Shown here in pieces: positions 16,191-24,118 of a stretch of DNA of 58,548 nucleotides. Source of the DNA: Acetobacteraceae bacterium (GTDB taxonomy: Bacteria > Pseudomonadota > Alphaproteobacteria > Acetobacterales > Acetobacteraceae); assembly GCA_947371015.1 (NCBI GenBank), contig CANBNK010000019.1, forward strand, positions 1 to 58,548, written 5' to 3'. The notes under the pieces were generated by a model. It was not told the origin of the DNA. It searched no databases and saw nothing but the letters and a program-made list of their open reading frames with translations. Every line of letters begins with the position of its first letter. Positions within the stretch are counted from its first letter, which is position 1. The translations under genes were made by a program, and so were the position numbers.

Positions 16191-16898
16191 ATGCCAGCTT
16201 CTGGGAATTCCGGCATATCGGCCCGAGCTGAGCAAAATTCTGCTTTTCAAATCAACGGCCTGTCCGCAGTTTTGATCCAGCCGGACATTCCCTTTGTCCC
16301 GGCCGGCGTCGTCATCATGCTACCAGACAGCATGGGACCCGACCGCCGGGAAGACCTCTATATCGATGCCCTGATCCGTGCCGGGGTGCAGGTCTTGTCG
16401 CTCCTCCCGACCGATGACGAGCCGCCACCTTCCCCCGAGTTGGCGGCTCAAGCCCTGATCAGCCTCCTGCAGGCCGACCCGTCGCGGATAGCAGTGTTGG
16501 GCTTTGGCGCTGGCGGGCTGGCAGCGGCAGCCGCGGACTACCCGTTTGCGGCTCGGGTTCTGCTCTACCCCGGCTGCGCCAGCCTGACCGACGTTGCCCC
16601 GACTGACACCCGGCTATTGCTGCTGCATGGCACAGATGACCCCAGCAACACCCCGGCCCAATGCGCTGCCGCTTCCCACCAATTGCGAGAACGCGGCGCG
16701 GAGGTAACGCGCGTCGCCTATCTCGGCGTCGGATATGGCTGGGACATGCCGCAGATTGGCTACGAGCGCGCCACCCTGATGCCGATACCTGGGCAGGCCG
16801 GGCGTGTGCTTGCCGTCCCGCAACCGGGCGTAGCCGAGATTGCCGCTTCGCGCAGTACCCACTTCATCCTTGCCGCCTTCGCGGCCGCCCATCCATGA
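16191..16898 (+). CDS. dienelactone-hydrolase-like alpha/beta protein lacking the nucleophile
   Basis: A 235-aa protein with alpha/beta-hydrolase layout: VVIMLPDSMGPD at the oxyanion strand, the nucleophile-elbow position IAVLGFGAGGLAAAA, and an acid-strand RLLLLHGTDDPS. At the elbow the Ser/Cys of GxSxG/GxCxG is Gly106, and the usual catalytic His region reads GVGYGWD, so the triad is broken and ordinary hydrolysis is unlikely. A binding or pseudo-enzyme role is possible. The start is uncertain because no ribosome site precedes 16191; Met43 and Met48 are alternatives but would cut the first strand. The upstream DNA is AT-rich, suggesting acquisition. Confidence 0.65.
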   Translation: MPASGNSGISARAEQNSAFQINGLSAVLIQPDIPFVPAGVVIMLPDSMGPDRREDLYIDALIRAGVQVLSLLPTDDEPPPSPELAAQALISLLQADPSRIAVLGFGAGGLAAAAADYPFAARVLLYPGCASLTDVAPTDTRLLLLHGTDDPSNTPAQCAAASHQLRERGAEVTRVAYLGVGYGWDMPQIGYERATLMPIPGQAGRVLAVPQPGVAEIAASRSTHFILAAFAAAHP

Positions 16899-17058
16899 GC
16901 GCACAAGGCATTACCTGGCCCAGGCTCGGCACGCTCGGCCAGGGGAGGAGGAGGGCAGAGGCAAGCGGCAGCCGCGGCCGCGACCACCTCGATCGGGCCA
17001 GGTCGCCCCCCCCCCGGCAGATCGAAGTGCAGGGCTGTGTGAGAGAGGCATCCCCCTG

Positions 17059-17457
17059 ATGTCTGGTTCTGTTGCGAAGTGCGCGTGTGGCTCGCTTTTC
17101 GGCGCGGATTGCGATTGGGTCCAATGCAAGGCGCCGTGGCGTTCCCCGTATGGTGTGGCGCCTCTGCCGCCGACGCCGCTGGTGACGAACTGGCCGCCGC
17201 CGTTTGGCTGCATCTGCCCGCCTGGCGCGAACAAGGACTGCGAGGCGCCGCTGTGTCCGCGGAAGCCGCTGCCTGGGGTGGCGACTGCGTTGACGGGTGA
17301 TGATGCGCTGAAGGCTGCGAGGTGGCTGGTGCAGCCGCAGGCCCGCAAGGCGTGCGCGCATGGGTTCGACGAGTTCTGCCCGGAGAGTGATCCTGGCTGC
17401 GGGCAGGGTGGCGCCTGCGTAGTGCTGGGCCGGCGCGCTGCGGGGAGCAAGGACTGA
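17059..17457 (+). CDS. 12-cysteine protein of unknown function
   Basis: A 132-aa protein without a signal peptide and with 12 Cys, many in pairs: CACGS, CDWVQC, CICPP, CEAPLC, CAHGFDEFC, CGQGGAC. The spacing suggests metal or Fe-S binding rather than a known domain. ATG at 17059 is chosen because the Cys-rich reading begins there; GAGAGG lies about 13 bp upstream. The stop is only 3 bp before the ATG of the sulfite exporter gene, so the two are almost certainly co-translated. Codon use is less GC3-biased than its neighbours (for example TCT, GGT, GTT), hinting at transfer. Confidence 0.6.
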   Translation: MSGSVAKCACGSLFGADCDWVQCKAPWRSPYGVAPLPPTPLVTNWPPPFGCICPPGANKDCEAPLCPRKPLPGVATALTGDDALKAARWLVQPQARKACAHGFDEFCPESDPGCGQGGACVVLGRRAAGSKD

Positions 17458-17460
17458 ACG

Positions 17461-18285
17461 ATGACGCGTCGTGCGGTAGTTCAAGCGGCCGCACCGCTGG
17501 CAGCAGTTTGCCTGGTGCTGGCCTATGGCCAGGCGGCAGGCACATTGTCGGCAGAAGCCCTGCCTGCCGGCGGGCAACTGGCTGTCTTTGTTGGTGCGGC
17601 CGCAGGCAGCGTGGCCGGCTTCGGCTTTTCGGTCATCCGCGCGCCCATGTTAACCCTGGCAGAGCCTGACGCGGTGCGCATGGTGCAGGTCTTGGCCATC
17701 TCGAGCATCGCCATTTATGGCTATGGCGTATGGGCGCTGCGGTTACGGCCAGCCTGGCGGCAGTTGTTGCCGCTGCTGCTTGGCAGCCTGGCCGGGCTAC
17801 CGGTGGGGGTCTGGTTGCTGACCAAAAGTGCGGCGCAGGGCCATGCCAGCGTGGTTGGCGCCATCGTTTTGGCCTATGCGCTATTCACTCTGTTCCGTCC
17901 CCCGCTGCGGTTGAACGCCCCTGCCCAGGCCTGGATGCATGTCCTGGTCGGCCTGGCCGGCGGCATCACCGGCGGCCTCATCGCCGCACCCGCGCTGGCC
18001 TTGGCCGTCTGGTGCGGTCTCCAGGGCTGGAGCAAGGAGGAACAGCGCGCGGTCTACCAGCCGTTCATCCTGATCATGCAGCCAGCGACACTCCTGGCCA
18101 TCGAAATCATGTGGCCGGCGCGGGCCGGCGGCTTTTCGCTGGACCCCATGATGCTGGCCTATGTCCCACCCGCCCTTTTGGGCGCCTTCTTCGGCGTACG
18201 GCTGTTCCGTCAGCTTTCCGAAGCCGGGTTTTCCCGTATCGTGAACCTGCTGCTGCTGGCCAGCGGGGTTGCGCTGTTGACGTAA
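17461..18285 (+). CDS. TauE/SafE-family sulfite or organosulfur exporter
   Basis: Inner-membrane permease of the TauE/SafE family, members of which export sulfite or sulfoacetate. The 274-aa product is a chain of about eight hydrophobic segments in two halves, each with a family-like motif: GSVAGFGFSVIRAPMLTL in the N-half and GGITGGLIAAPALALAVWCG in the C-half, and GAFFGVRLFRQLS near the end. It is coupled to the Cys-rich gene and converges with a desulfinase-like gene whose product would be sulfite. That context supports sulfite as the cargo, by inference. Confidence 0.85.
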   Translation: MTRRAVVQAAAPLAAVCLVLAYGQAAGTLSAEALPAGGQLAVFVGAAAGSVAGFGFSVIRAPMLTLAEPDAVRMVQVLAISSIAIYGYGVWALRLRPAWRQLLPLLLGSLAGLPVGVWLLTKSAAQGHASVVGAIVLAYALFTLFRPPLRLNAPAQAWMHVLVGLAGGITGGLIAAPALALAVWCGLQGWSKEEQRAVYQPFILIMQPATLLAIEIMWPARAGGFSLDPMMLAYVPPALLGAFFGVRLFRQLSEAGFSRIVNLLLLASGVALLT

Positions 18286-18332
18286 GGCAGCACCGCCGAA
18301 GCAGGGCCGCCCCGCTGGATATGGCGCTTCGC

Positions 18333-19553
18333 CTACTCAGCCGCCTGGCGGCGATTATCTGCCTGCCGGGCGAAACCATCCCGGGTCTGCGGCAGCTTGC
18401 GGCCCAGGATCTGTTCCGCCACCTGGGTGCGCAGCACCTGGGCGGTGCCGCCGGCAATGGGGAACATTCGAGCGTCGCGCACAGCGCGCTCCATCGGGTT
18501 GTCGCGGGAATAGCCCTCGGCGCCCCAGATTTGCAGCGCCTGGTTGGTTACCTCCACCGCGGTATCGGCGGCCAGTACTTTTGCTTGCGCGGCAAACAAC
18601 CGGTCCGGGAAGCCGGCCGGGCCAGCGCTGCGCGCCGCCTTCCACACCAGGGCGCGGGCGGCTTCCAGCTTAATGCTCATATCCGCCAGCATCCAGTGCA
18701 GGCCCTGGAATTCGGCAATCGGTCGGCCGAATTGCTCGCGCCGCTGGGCGTAGTCCAGTGCATGCTGATAGGCGCCGGCGGCGATGCCCAGCGCCACCGT
18801 GGCGGCGCCCACACGCTGGCCGTTATAAGCGTCCATCAACTGGGCGAAGCCGCGCTGCCAGCCACCGCTGCCACGCAGCACCATGGCCTCCGGGACCGCC
18901 AGCCCCTCAAACCGCACCTGAGCTTCGGGAATGCCGCGCAGCCCCATGGCGCGGTGGCGGTGATGCACCACCAGTCCAGGCGGGTCATTCACCTCATGCC
19001 GCACCACCAGGAAGCCGCCGATCCCCTTGGCTGCCCCGTCCTCAAACACCCGGGCGAACACCAAGTGCAGTTTGGAAACCCCGGCGCCGGTGATCCAGTG
19101 CTTCACCCCGTCCAGCACATAGTGGTCACCCCGCTTCACCGCCCGGGTGGTCATGTCCGTCGCGGCGCTGCCGGCCTCGGGTTCGGTGATGCAGATGGCG
19201 GGCTTGTCCCCGGCCAGCACCAGGTCGGCCGCGAGGCGCTTCTGCGCCTCGGTGCCATAGGCCATGACGGCGCCGACCGCCCCCATATTGGCTTCCACCG
19301 CGATTCGGCCGCAGACGGCGCAGGCTTTTGCCAGTTCCTCGATGACCAGCACCGCGTCGAAATAGCTGGCGCCGTGGCCGCCATACTGCTTCGGCAGCGT
19401 CATGCCCATGAAGCCGGCTTCCGTCATGCGGCGGACCATCGGCCAGGGATATTGCTCGGTGCGGTCAGTCTCTGCGGCCTGGGCGGCGGCTTCCTGGGCC
19501 AACTCGCGCGCCCGGTCGCGCAGCGCGCGCTGCTCGGCGGTCAAACCGTCCAT
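18333..19553 (-). CDS. acyl-CoA dehydrogenase homologue, probable 3-sulfinopropanoyl-CoA desulfinase
   Basis: FAD protein of acyl-CoA dehydrogenase fold, 406 aa. It closely resembles, as far as I recall the sequence, the Advenella 3-sulfinopropionyl-CoA desulfinase, which splits 3-sulfinopropionyl-CoA to propionyl-CoA and sulfite. Shared-looking segments are LAADLVLAGDKPAICI, WITGAGVSKLHLVFARVF, RREQFGRPIAEFQGL and RDARMFPIAGGTAQVLRTQV. The usual dehydrogenase base is absent at both known sites: the C-terminal EGT position is GGT and the alternative Glu site is Gln246 (YNGQR). Arg83 (CGRIAVEAN) corresponds to the sulfino-binding arginine reported for the desulfinase. Monocistronic and convergent with the TauE/SafE gene. 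An ordinary acyl-CoA dehydrogenase is the less likely alternative. Confidence 0.75.
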   Translation of the reverse strand: MDGLTAEQRALRDRARELAQEAAAQAAETDRTEQYPWPMVRRMTEAGFMGMTLPKQYGGHGASYFDAVLVIEELAKACAVCGRIAVEANMGAVGAVMAYGTEAQKRLAADLVLAGDKPAICITEPEAGSAATDMTTRAVKRGDHYVLDGVKHWITGAGVSKLHLVFARVFEDGAAKGIGGFLVVRHEVNDPPGLVVHHRHRAMGLRGIPEAQVRFEGLAVPEAMVLRGSGGWQRGFAQLMDAYNGQRVGAATVALGIAAGAYQHALDYAQRREQFGRPIAEFQGLHWMLADMSIKLEAARALVWKAARSAGPAGFPDRLFAAQAKVLAADTAVEVTNQALQIWGAEGYSRDNPMERAVRDARMFPIAGGTAQVLRTQVAEQILGRKLPQTRDGFARQADNRRQAAE

Positions 19554-19586
19554 CTCTTCGTTTCCCCGGCAATGTGACAGCCGCAG

Positions 19587-20525
19587 TTAACCACCAGCGA
19601 TGGCGGCGGCAATAGCCGGGGCCAGGCCGCGGAATTCCGGCGCCCGCGGGCTGCGGTCCCGCCACGCCAGGGCAAGGGTGCGGCCGGGCGGCGTGGTGCC
19701 ATTGGCGCCGACCAGCGGCCGCACCACCACGGAGGTGCCGTTCAGCACGCCGCTAGCCACCGCCAGCTTCGGCAGCAGCGTGACGCCCAGGCCGCTGGCG
19801 ACCATTTGTACGAGGGTGTGCAGGCTGGTGGCGGCGAACTCCTCGCCCGAGGCGCCGCCCACTGGCCCCATGGATTTGGGCAGGCCGCAGGCGTCCAGCG
19901 CGTGTTCGTGCAGGCAGTGACCATCCTCCAGCAGCAGCAGCGTCTCGGCCACCAGGGCCGCCACCGGCACCGTCTCCAGCGCCGCCAGCCTGTGCCCCGC
20001 CGGCAATGCGGCCAGGAACGGGTCGGCGGCGATGGGCAGGGTCTCCGCATGGCCGCAGGCACAGGGCAGCGCCAGCAGCAGCAGGTCCAGCCGGCCCGAC
20101 TCAAGCCCTTCGACCAGGTGCTCGGTCTGGTCCTCCCGCAGCCACAGCTTCAGCCGTGGAAAGCGTTCCCGCAGCGTCGGCATCAGCTGCGGCAGCAGGA
20201 AGGGGCCGATGGTGGGGATGACGCCCAGCCGCAACGGCCCGGTCAGCGGGTCTCGTGCCGCCGCCACCGTCTCAGCCACCGCGGCCAGGCTGGCCAGGGC
20301 ACCGCGGGCGCGGGCCACCACCTCCAGCCCCAGCGGAGTGAAGATTGGCCGCTTGGCCTGGCTGCGTTCCAGCAGGGCGGCGTCCAGCTGGCGTTCCAGC
20401 GCGATGATGCCGGCGGACAGGGTCGACTGCGTCACGGCGCAGGCGGCGGCGGCCCGGCCGAAATGGCCGTGGTCGGCCAGCGCCATCAGGTAGCGCAGCT
20501 GTTGCGGGCTGGGCAGCAGGTTCAT
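19587..20525 (-). CDS. oxyR: OxyR-type LysR regulator (peroxide sensor)
   Basis: LysR-family transcription factor, 312 aa, with the N-terminal winged HTH ([20 protein letters not shown], then [13 protein letters not shown]). The effector domain carries the OxyR peroxide-sensing segment [18 protein letters not shown]: Cys204 and Cys213 are nine residues apart, as in E. coli Cys199/Cys208. It therefore probably forms the regulatory disulfide on H2O2 exposure. ATG at 20525 ([10 protein letters not shown]) is chosen over 20549 because it gives the normal N-terminus. It is divergent from rubrerythrin, and a candidate OxyR site lies between them. Confidence 0.9.
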   Translation of the reverse strand: MNLLPSPQQLRYLMALADHGHFGRAAAACAVTQSTLSAGIIALERQLDAALLERSQAKRPIFTPLGLEVVARARGALASLAAVAETVAAARDPLTGPLRLGVIPTIGPFLLPQLMPTLRERFPRLKLWLREDQTEHLVEGLESGRLDLLLLALPCACGHAETLPIAADPFLAALPAGHRLAALETVPVAALVAETLLLLEDGHCLHEHALDACGLPKSMGPVGGASGEEFAATSLHTLVQMVASGLGVTLLPKLAVASGVLNGTSVVVRPLVGANGTTPPGRTLALAWRDRSPRAPEFRGLAPAIAAAIAGG

Positions 20526-20547
20526 CGAGGCCTTCGATGGATACGGC

Positions 20548-20563
20548 AAAAACTATTCATTAG
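20548..20563. promoter_or_regulatory. Candidate OxyR site in the oxyR-rubrerythrin intergenic region
   Basis: AAAAACTATTCATTAG recurs upstream of ahpC with only two mismatches, and in each case ends about 90 bp before the downstream ATG. Here it also lies 23 bp from the oxyR start, a position suited to autoregulation. A perfect 7-bp hairpin (GGCAGGC/GCCTGCC, 20600-20620) follows in the rubrerythrin leader. Confidence 0.5.
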
Positions 20564-20650
20564 TCGGCCCCGGGGCTGCGTGCCATACCCCGCAACCGTG
20601 GCAGGCTTTCATTGCCTGCCGGTCATTCCACAGCCACCAGGAGGGGCATC

Positions 20651-21070
20651 ATGGCAGCGCTCAAGGGCAGCAAGACCGAAGAGAACCTGAAGGCCGCGTT
20701 CGCCGGCGAAAGCCAGGCCAACCGCCGCTACCTGTACTTCGCGCAGAAGGCCGACGTTGAAGGCTACAACGACGTCGCCGCCGTGTTCCGCTCCACCGCG
20801 GAAGGCGAGACCGGCCACGCCCATGGCCACCTGGAGTTCCTGGAGGCCGTCGGTGACCCGGCGACCGGCTTGCCGATCGGCAAGACCGGCGACAACCTGA
20901 AGGCCGCCGTGGCCGGCGAGACGCACGAGTACACCGACATGTACCCGGGCATGGCCCGCACCGCGCGTGAGGAAGGCTTCGAGGAAATCGCCGAATGGAT
21001 GGAGACGCTGGCCAAGGCCGAGCGCAGCCACGCCGGCCGCTTCCAGCGCGCCCTGGACGAACTGAAGTAA
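20651..21070 (+). CDS. rubrerythrin-family di-iron protein without rubredoxin domain
   Basis: A 139-aa ferritin-like four-helix protein that probably reduces hydrogen peroxide at a di-iron site. Ligand motifs are [34 protein letters not shown] and [10 protein letters not shown]. The C-terminal rubredoxin module of classical rubrerythrins is missing, so electrons must come from another protein. The Fe-S oxidoreductase and DUF3501 protein encoded next form a recurring trio with this type of rubrerythrin and are the natural candidates. AGGAGGGG precedes the ATG. Confidence 0.9.
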   Translation: MAALKGSKTEENLKAAFAGESQANRRYLYFAQKADVEGYNDVAAVFRSTAEGETGHAHGHLEFLEAVGDPATGLPIGKTGDNLKAAVAGETHEYTDMYPGMARTAREEGFEEIAEWMETLAKAERSHAGRFQRALDELK

Positions 21071-21075
21071 GTTAG

Positions 21076-21127
21076 CCCGTCCTTCGGGATAGCTACCGAA
21101 GGGGACGGGTAACGCCGTCCCCTTTTT
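21076..21127 (+). terminator. Terminator with overlapping alternative hairpin after rubrerythrin
   Basis: GGGGACGG/CCGTCCCC (21101-21108 and 21115-21122) with a 6-nt loop is followed by TTTTT: a good intrinsic terminator. The upstream strand CCCGTCCTTCGG (21076-21087) can instead pair with 21096-21109, which would sequester the terminator's 5' arm. The arrangement could set the ratio of rubrerythrin to the downstream genes. Confidence 0.7.
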
Positions 21128-21155
21128 GGTGTGTGGATCAGGGAAGAGTTCGACG

Positions 21156-22493
21156 ATGCGTGAAGGCAGCCTGGAAGCACCGACCCGTCACCCGATCGCC
21201 TGGCGCGACGAGGATTTCTACGACGAGGCCAAGCTGGACGCCGAGATGCGGCGGGTGCTGGACATCTGTCACGGCTGCCGCCGTTGCTTCAACCTGTGCG
21301 ACAGCTTCCCCCGGCTGTTCGACCTGGTGGATGAGAGCAAGTCCGGCGAACTGGACAGCGTCGATAGCGCCGATTTCAAGCCCATCGTGGAAGCCTGCAC
21401 GCTCTGCGACATGTGCTTCCTGACGAAGTGCCCCTATGTGCCGCCGCACAGCTTCAACCTGGACTTCCCGCACCTGATGCTGCGCTACCGCGCGGTTGAG
21501 GCGAAGAAGCACGGCGTGCCCTTCGTCGACGCGCAACTGGCCAAGACCGACCGCAACGGGCTGCTGGCCAGCTTCGCACCGGCGGTGGCGAATTTCGCGA
21601 CCGAAGTCGGCTCGCCGCTGCGCCCGCTGCTGGAGAAGACCGCCGGGCTGCACCGCGACGCCGAACTGCCAAAATACACCGGCCAGTCCTTCGTGCTGCA
21701 GGCCCATACCCATGCGCCGACCGTCAACGAGGCAGCACCCGCCTTCGGCCGCCGCGCGGTGATCTACGCCACCTGCTTCGGTAACTTCAACGAACCGGAA
21801 ATGGGCATGGCCGCACGCGCCGTGCTGGCCAAGAACGGCGTTGAGACCCAGGTGGTACACCCCGGCTGCTGCGGCATGCCGCTGCTGGAGCAGGGCGACA
21901 TCCCCGCGGTCGCCGCCAGCGCCGCCAAGGTGGCGCAGGAACTCAACAAGTGGGTCGATGCGGGCTGGGACGTGATCGCGCTGGTCCCCTCCTGCGCGCT
22001 GATGCTGAAGTTCGAATGGCCGCTGATCGTGCCTGAGAACGCCGCGGTGGCGAAGCTGGCCAAGGCGACCTTCGACCTGAGCGAATACATCGTCGATATC
22101 GCCCGCAAGGAAGGCGTGGCGCCGGGGATGCAGCCGGTGGAGGGCGGCGTCTCGATCCACATCGCCTGCCACAGCCGGGCGCAGAACTTCGGCCAGAAGG
22201 GCGCCGAGATGCTGAAGTTGATCCCGGAGATCGACCTCAACGTCATCGAGCGCTGTTCCGGCCATGGCGGCAGCTGGGGCTACAAGAAGGAGAACTTCGA
22301 CGTGGCGCTGAAGGTCGGCAAGCCGGTGGCGCGCAATGTCGCGCAGGCGGGCAAGGGCTGGATGGCCAGCGAATGTCCGCTGGCGGGGCTTCACATTCAC
22401 CAGGGCGTGGACAAGTTGGGAGGTGGCGCGGCGCCGCAGCTGGTCTCCCACCCGATCCAGCTTCTCGCCCGCGCCTATGGCTTGGAGGGCTGA
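21156..22493 (+). CDS. HdrD/GlpC-like iron-sulfur oxidoreductase (rubrerythrin-associated)
   Basis: A 445-aa protein with two N-terminal 4Fe-4S motifs ([15 protein letters not shown] near residue 40, [17 protein letters not shown] near residue 84) and a C-terminal CCG-type redox domain ([14 protein letters not shown], and a second module around [14 protein letters not shown] with CSGHGG). Such proteins pass electrons between soluble carriers or quinones and a partner. The start at 21156 (MREGSLEAP) follows CAGGGAAGAG. It lies between rubrerythrin and DUF3501, 3 bp from the latter, which suggests it feeds electrons to peroxide reduction; the exact donor is unknown. Confidence 0.85.
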   Translation: MREGSLEAPTRHPIAWRDEDFYDEAKLDAEMRRVLDICHGCRRCFNLCDSFPRLFDLVDESKSGELDSVDSADFKPIVEACTLCDMCFLTKCPYVPPHSFNLDFPHLMLRYRAVEAKKHGVPFVDAQLAKTDRNGLLASFAPAVANFATEVGSPLRPLLEKTAGLHRDAELPKYTGQSFVLQAHTHAPTVNEAAPAFGRRAVIYATCFGNFNEPEMGMAARAVLAKNGVETQVVHPGCCGMPLLEQGDIPAVAASAAKVAQELNKWVDAGWDVIALVPSCALMLKFEWPLIVPENAAVAKLAKATFDLSEYIVDIARKEGVAPGMQPVEGGVSIHIACHSRAQNFGQKGAEMLKLIPEIDLNVIERCSGHGGSWGYKKENFDVALKVGKPVARNVAQAGKGWMASECPLAGLHIHQGVDKLGGGAAPQLVSHPIQLLARAYGLEG

Positions 22494-22496
22494 GAC

Positions 22497-23084
22497 ATGA
22501 ACCGCCGCGAGATCACCGCCGAAGACATCCTGCCGCGCGACACCTGGGCGAAAAAGCGCCTGGAGGAACGCCGCCGGCTGACTGCCGTGAAGCGCAACCG
22601 CCGGATTGAGGTGGGGCCGCACGTTACCTTCTACTTCGAGAGCTGGGAGACCATGCGCCACCAGATCCAGGAGATGTGCTGGATCGAGAATGGCGGCCCG
22701 GCGCAGATCCCGGATGAACTGATGGCGTACAACCCACTGGTGCCGCAGGGCGACGAGCTGGTGGCGACCTTCATGATCGAGATTGATGACCCGATCCGCC
22801 GCAAGAACGTGCTGGGGCGGCTGGGCGGCATCGAGGACACCGCCTTCATCCGCGTCTTCGGCGAAGTGGTGCCAGCGATGCCGGAAGCCGACCAGGACCG
22901 CACCAGCGCCGACGGCAAGGCCAGCAGCGTGCAGTTCGTCCACTTCAAGTTCACGCCCGAACAGGTCGCCCGCTTCCGCACCCCGGGCGCCGAGGTGGTG
23001 CTGGGGCTGACCCACCCGAATTACGGCCATATGGCGATTGTGCCGGAAGCCGTGCGGGCAGCGCTGGCCACCGACTTCGCCTGA
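22497..23084 (+). CDS. DUF3501-family protein
   Basis: A 195-aa cytoplasmic protein of the DUF3501 type, recognised by ITAEDILPRDTWAKKR, VTFYFESWETMRHQIQEM, YNPLVPQGDELVATFMIE and HPNYGHMAIV. The function is not established. It ends the three-gene rubrerythrin cluster, 3 bp after the Fe-S oxidoreductase, and the constant company suggests a role in the same peroxide or redox-stress process. Confidence 0.85.
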   Translation: MNRREITAEDILPRDTWAKKRLEERRRLTAVKRNRRIEVGPHVTFYFESWETMRHQIQEMCWIENGGPAQIPDELMAYNPLVPQGDELVATFMIEIDDPIRRKNVLGRLGGIEDTAFIRVFGEVVPAMPEADQDRTSADGKASSVQFVHFKFTPEQVARFRTPGAEVVLGLTHPNYGHMAIVPEAVRAALATDFA

Positions 23085-23316
23085 AGCCGGCGGCTTCGGC
23101 CGCCTGGTTCAGGTTGTGTCATGCCCTCGAGCGCGCCGTGCTTGTGCACGCCTTCGGCGCGACGCGGCGGCGTCCGCAGCCCTTGGCTACGCCGGGTCGC
23201 GCCGCAGGCGCGCGAAACGCGCGACCGGCGGGCGCCGGTCGGCGCCCCGGCACGAGGCTGAACCTCGTGCCGCTGGTTTTGAACAGGCCGGACCTGGCGA
23301 CGGGGCCGGCCTTTTT
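23085..23316 (+). terminator. Hairpin-rich 3' region ending in an intrinsic terminator
   Basis: No convincing gene lies between DUF3501 and ahpC. The stretch holds GGCACGAGG/CCTCGTGCC (23249-23257 and 23263-23271), a longer GGCGCGAC/GTCGCGCC pairing, and AGGCCGG/CCGGCCT followed by TTTTT (23285-23316), an intrinsic terminator some 200 bp past the DUF3501 stop. A small structured RNA is conceivable but unproven. Confidence 0.55.
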
Positions 23317-23353
23317 CATGCCCGGCACCATCGTTCCAGACGATCAAAAATCG

Positions 23354-23369
23354 AAAAACTATTCGTTGG
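23354..23369. promoter_or_regulatory. Candidate OxyR site upstream of ahpC
   Basis: AAAAACTATTCGTTGG matches the oxyR-rubrerythrin intergenic motif at 14 of 16 positions and sits 90 bp from the ahpC ATG. Flanking GATC (23342-23345 and 23369-23372) gives partial dyad symmetry, consistent with a LysR-type site. Confidence 0.5.
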
Positions 23370-23453
23370 ATCGAACGTACCCGCAGCGCGATATCACCGA
23401 AGCGCCAGGCAGCACGCCGCTGCCGGGCGCCGAAACCCAGGGATATCAGCAGC

Positions 23454-24026
23454 ATGCTTACCGTTGGCGACAAGTTCCCGCAGTTCAGCCTCACCGCCGT
23501 CAAGGCCGGCGACGAAGGCCTCGGCGGCCCCGGCAAGTCCTTCACCGAGATCTCCTCGGCCAGCGATGCCGACAAGTGGAAGATCGTGTTCTTCTGGCCG
23601 AAGGACTTTACTTTTGTCTGCCCGACCGAGATCGCTGCTTTCGGCAAGCTCGCCGGCGAGTTCGGCGACCGCGACGCGGTGGTCTATGGCGTCAGCACGG
23701 ATAGCGAGTTCGTCCACCTGAACTGGCGCATCCACAACGACGACCTGCGCAACCTGCCGATCCCGATGCTGGCCGACATCAAGCGCGAGCTTTCGGCCAC
23801 GCTGGGCATCCTGGACAAGCAAGCCGGCGTGCCGCTGCGCGCCACCTTCATCGTTGATCCCGACGGCACCATCCAGTGGGCCTCGGTCAACGGGCTGAAC
23901 GTGGGCCGCAACCCCGCCGAGGTGCTGCGCGTGCTGGACGCGTTGCAGACCGACGAGTTGTGCCCGTGCAACTGGGAGAAGGGCAAGCAGACGCTCGACG
24001 CTGCCAAGCTGTTCGAAGCCGCCTGA
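23454..24026 (+). CDS. ahpC: peroxiredoxin AhpC
   Basis: Thiol peroxidase that reduces H2O2, organic hydroperoxides and peroxynitrite. The 190-aa protein has peroxidatic Cys56 in DFTFVCPTEI and Cys170/Cys172 in ELCPCNW as resolving-cysteine candidates. HNDDLRNLPIPMLADIKREL and ATFIVDPDGTIQW are typical. It is paired with ahpD 92 bp downstream and not with ahpF, so AhpD is the likely reductant, as in the mycobacterial AhpC-AhpD system. It is probably OxyR-controlled through the upstream motif. Confidence 0.95.
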   Translation: MLTVGDKFPQFSLTAVKAGDEGLGGPGKSFTEISSASDADKWKIVFFWPKDFTFVCPTEIAAFGKLAGEFGDRDAVVYGVSTDSEFVHLNWRIHNDDLRNLPIPMLADIKRELSATLGILDKQAGVPLRATFIVDPDGTIQWASVNGLNVGRNPAEVLRVLDALQTDELCPCNWEKGKQTLDAAKLFEAA

Positions 24027-24042
24027 CGCCACCCCCACCCTG

Positions 24043-24100
24043 CCCTCCCCCGCGCGCGGGGGAGGGTTCCGAGCCTACCCTTCCCTGTCGCTGGGAAGGG
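24043..24100. other. Two perfect hairpins in the ahpC-ahpD spacer
   Basis: A 24-bp perfect palindrome (CCCTCCCCCGCG and its complement, 24043-24066) is followed by CCCTTCCC/GGGAAGGG (24078-24085 and 24093-24100). Neither has a T-run. They could stabilise ahpC mRNA or tune ahpD expression relative to ahpC. Confidence 0.6.
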
Positions 24101-24118
24101 CATTGAAGGAGCCTTCCC

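Noticed and set aside
18333-19553. Calling the desulfinase-like gene a plain acyl-CoA dehydrogenase
   Set aside because: Both known catalytic glutamate positions are substituted (GGT at the C-terminal site and Gln246), which argues against normal dehydrogenation.
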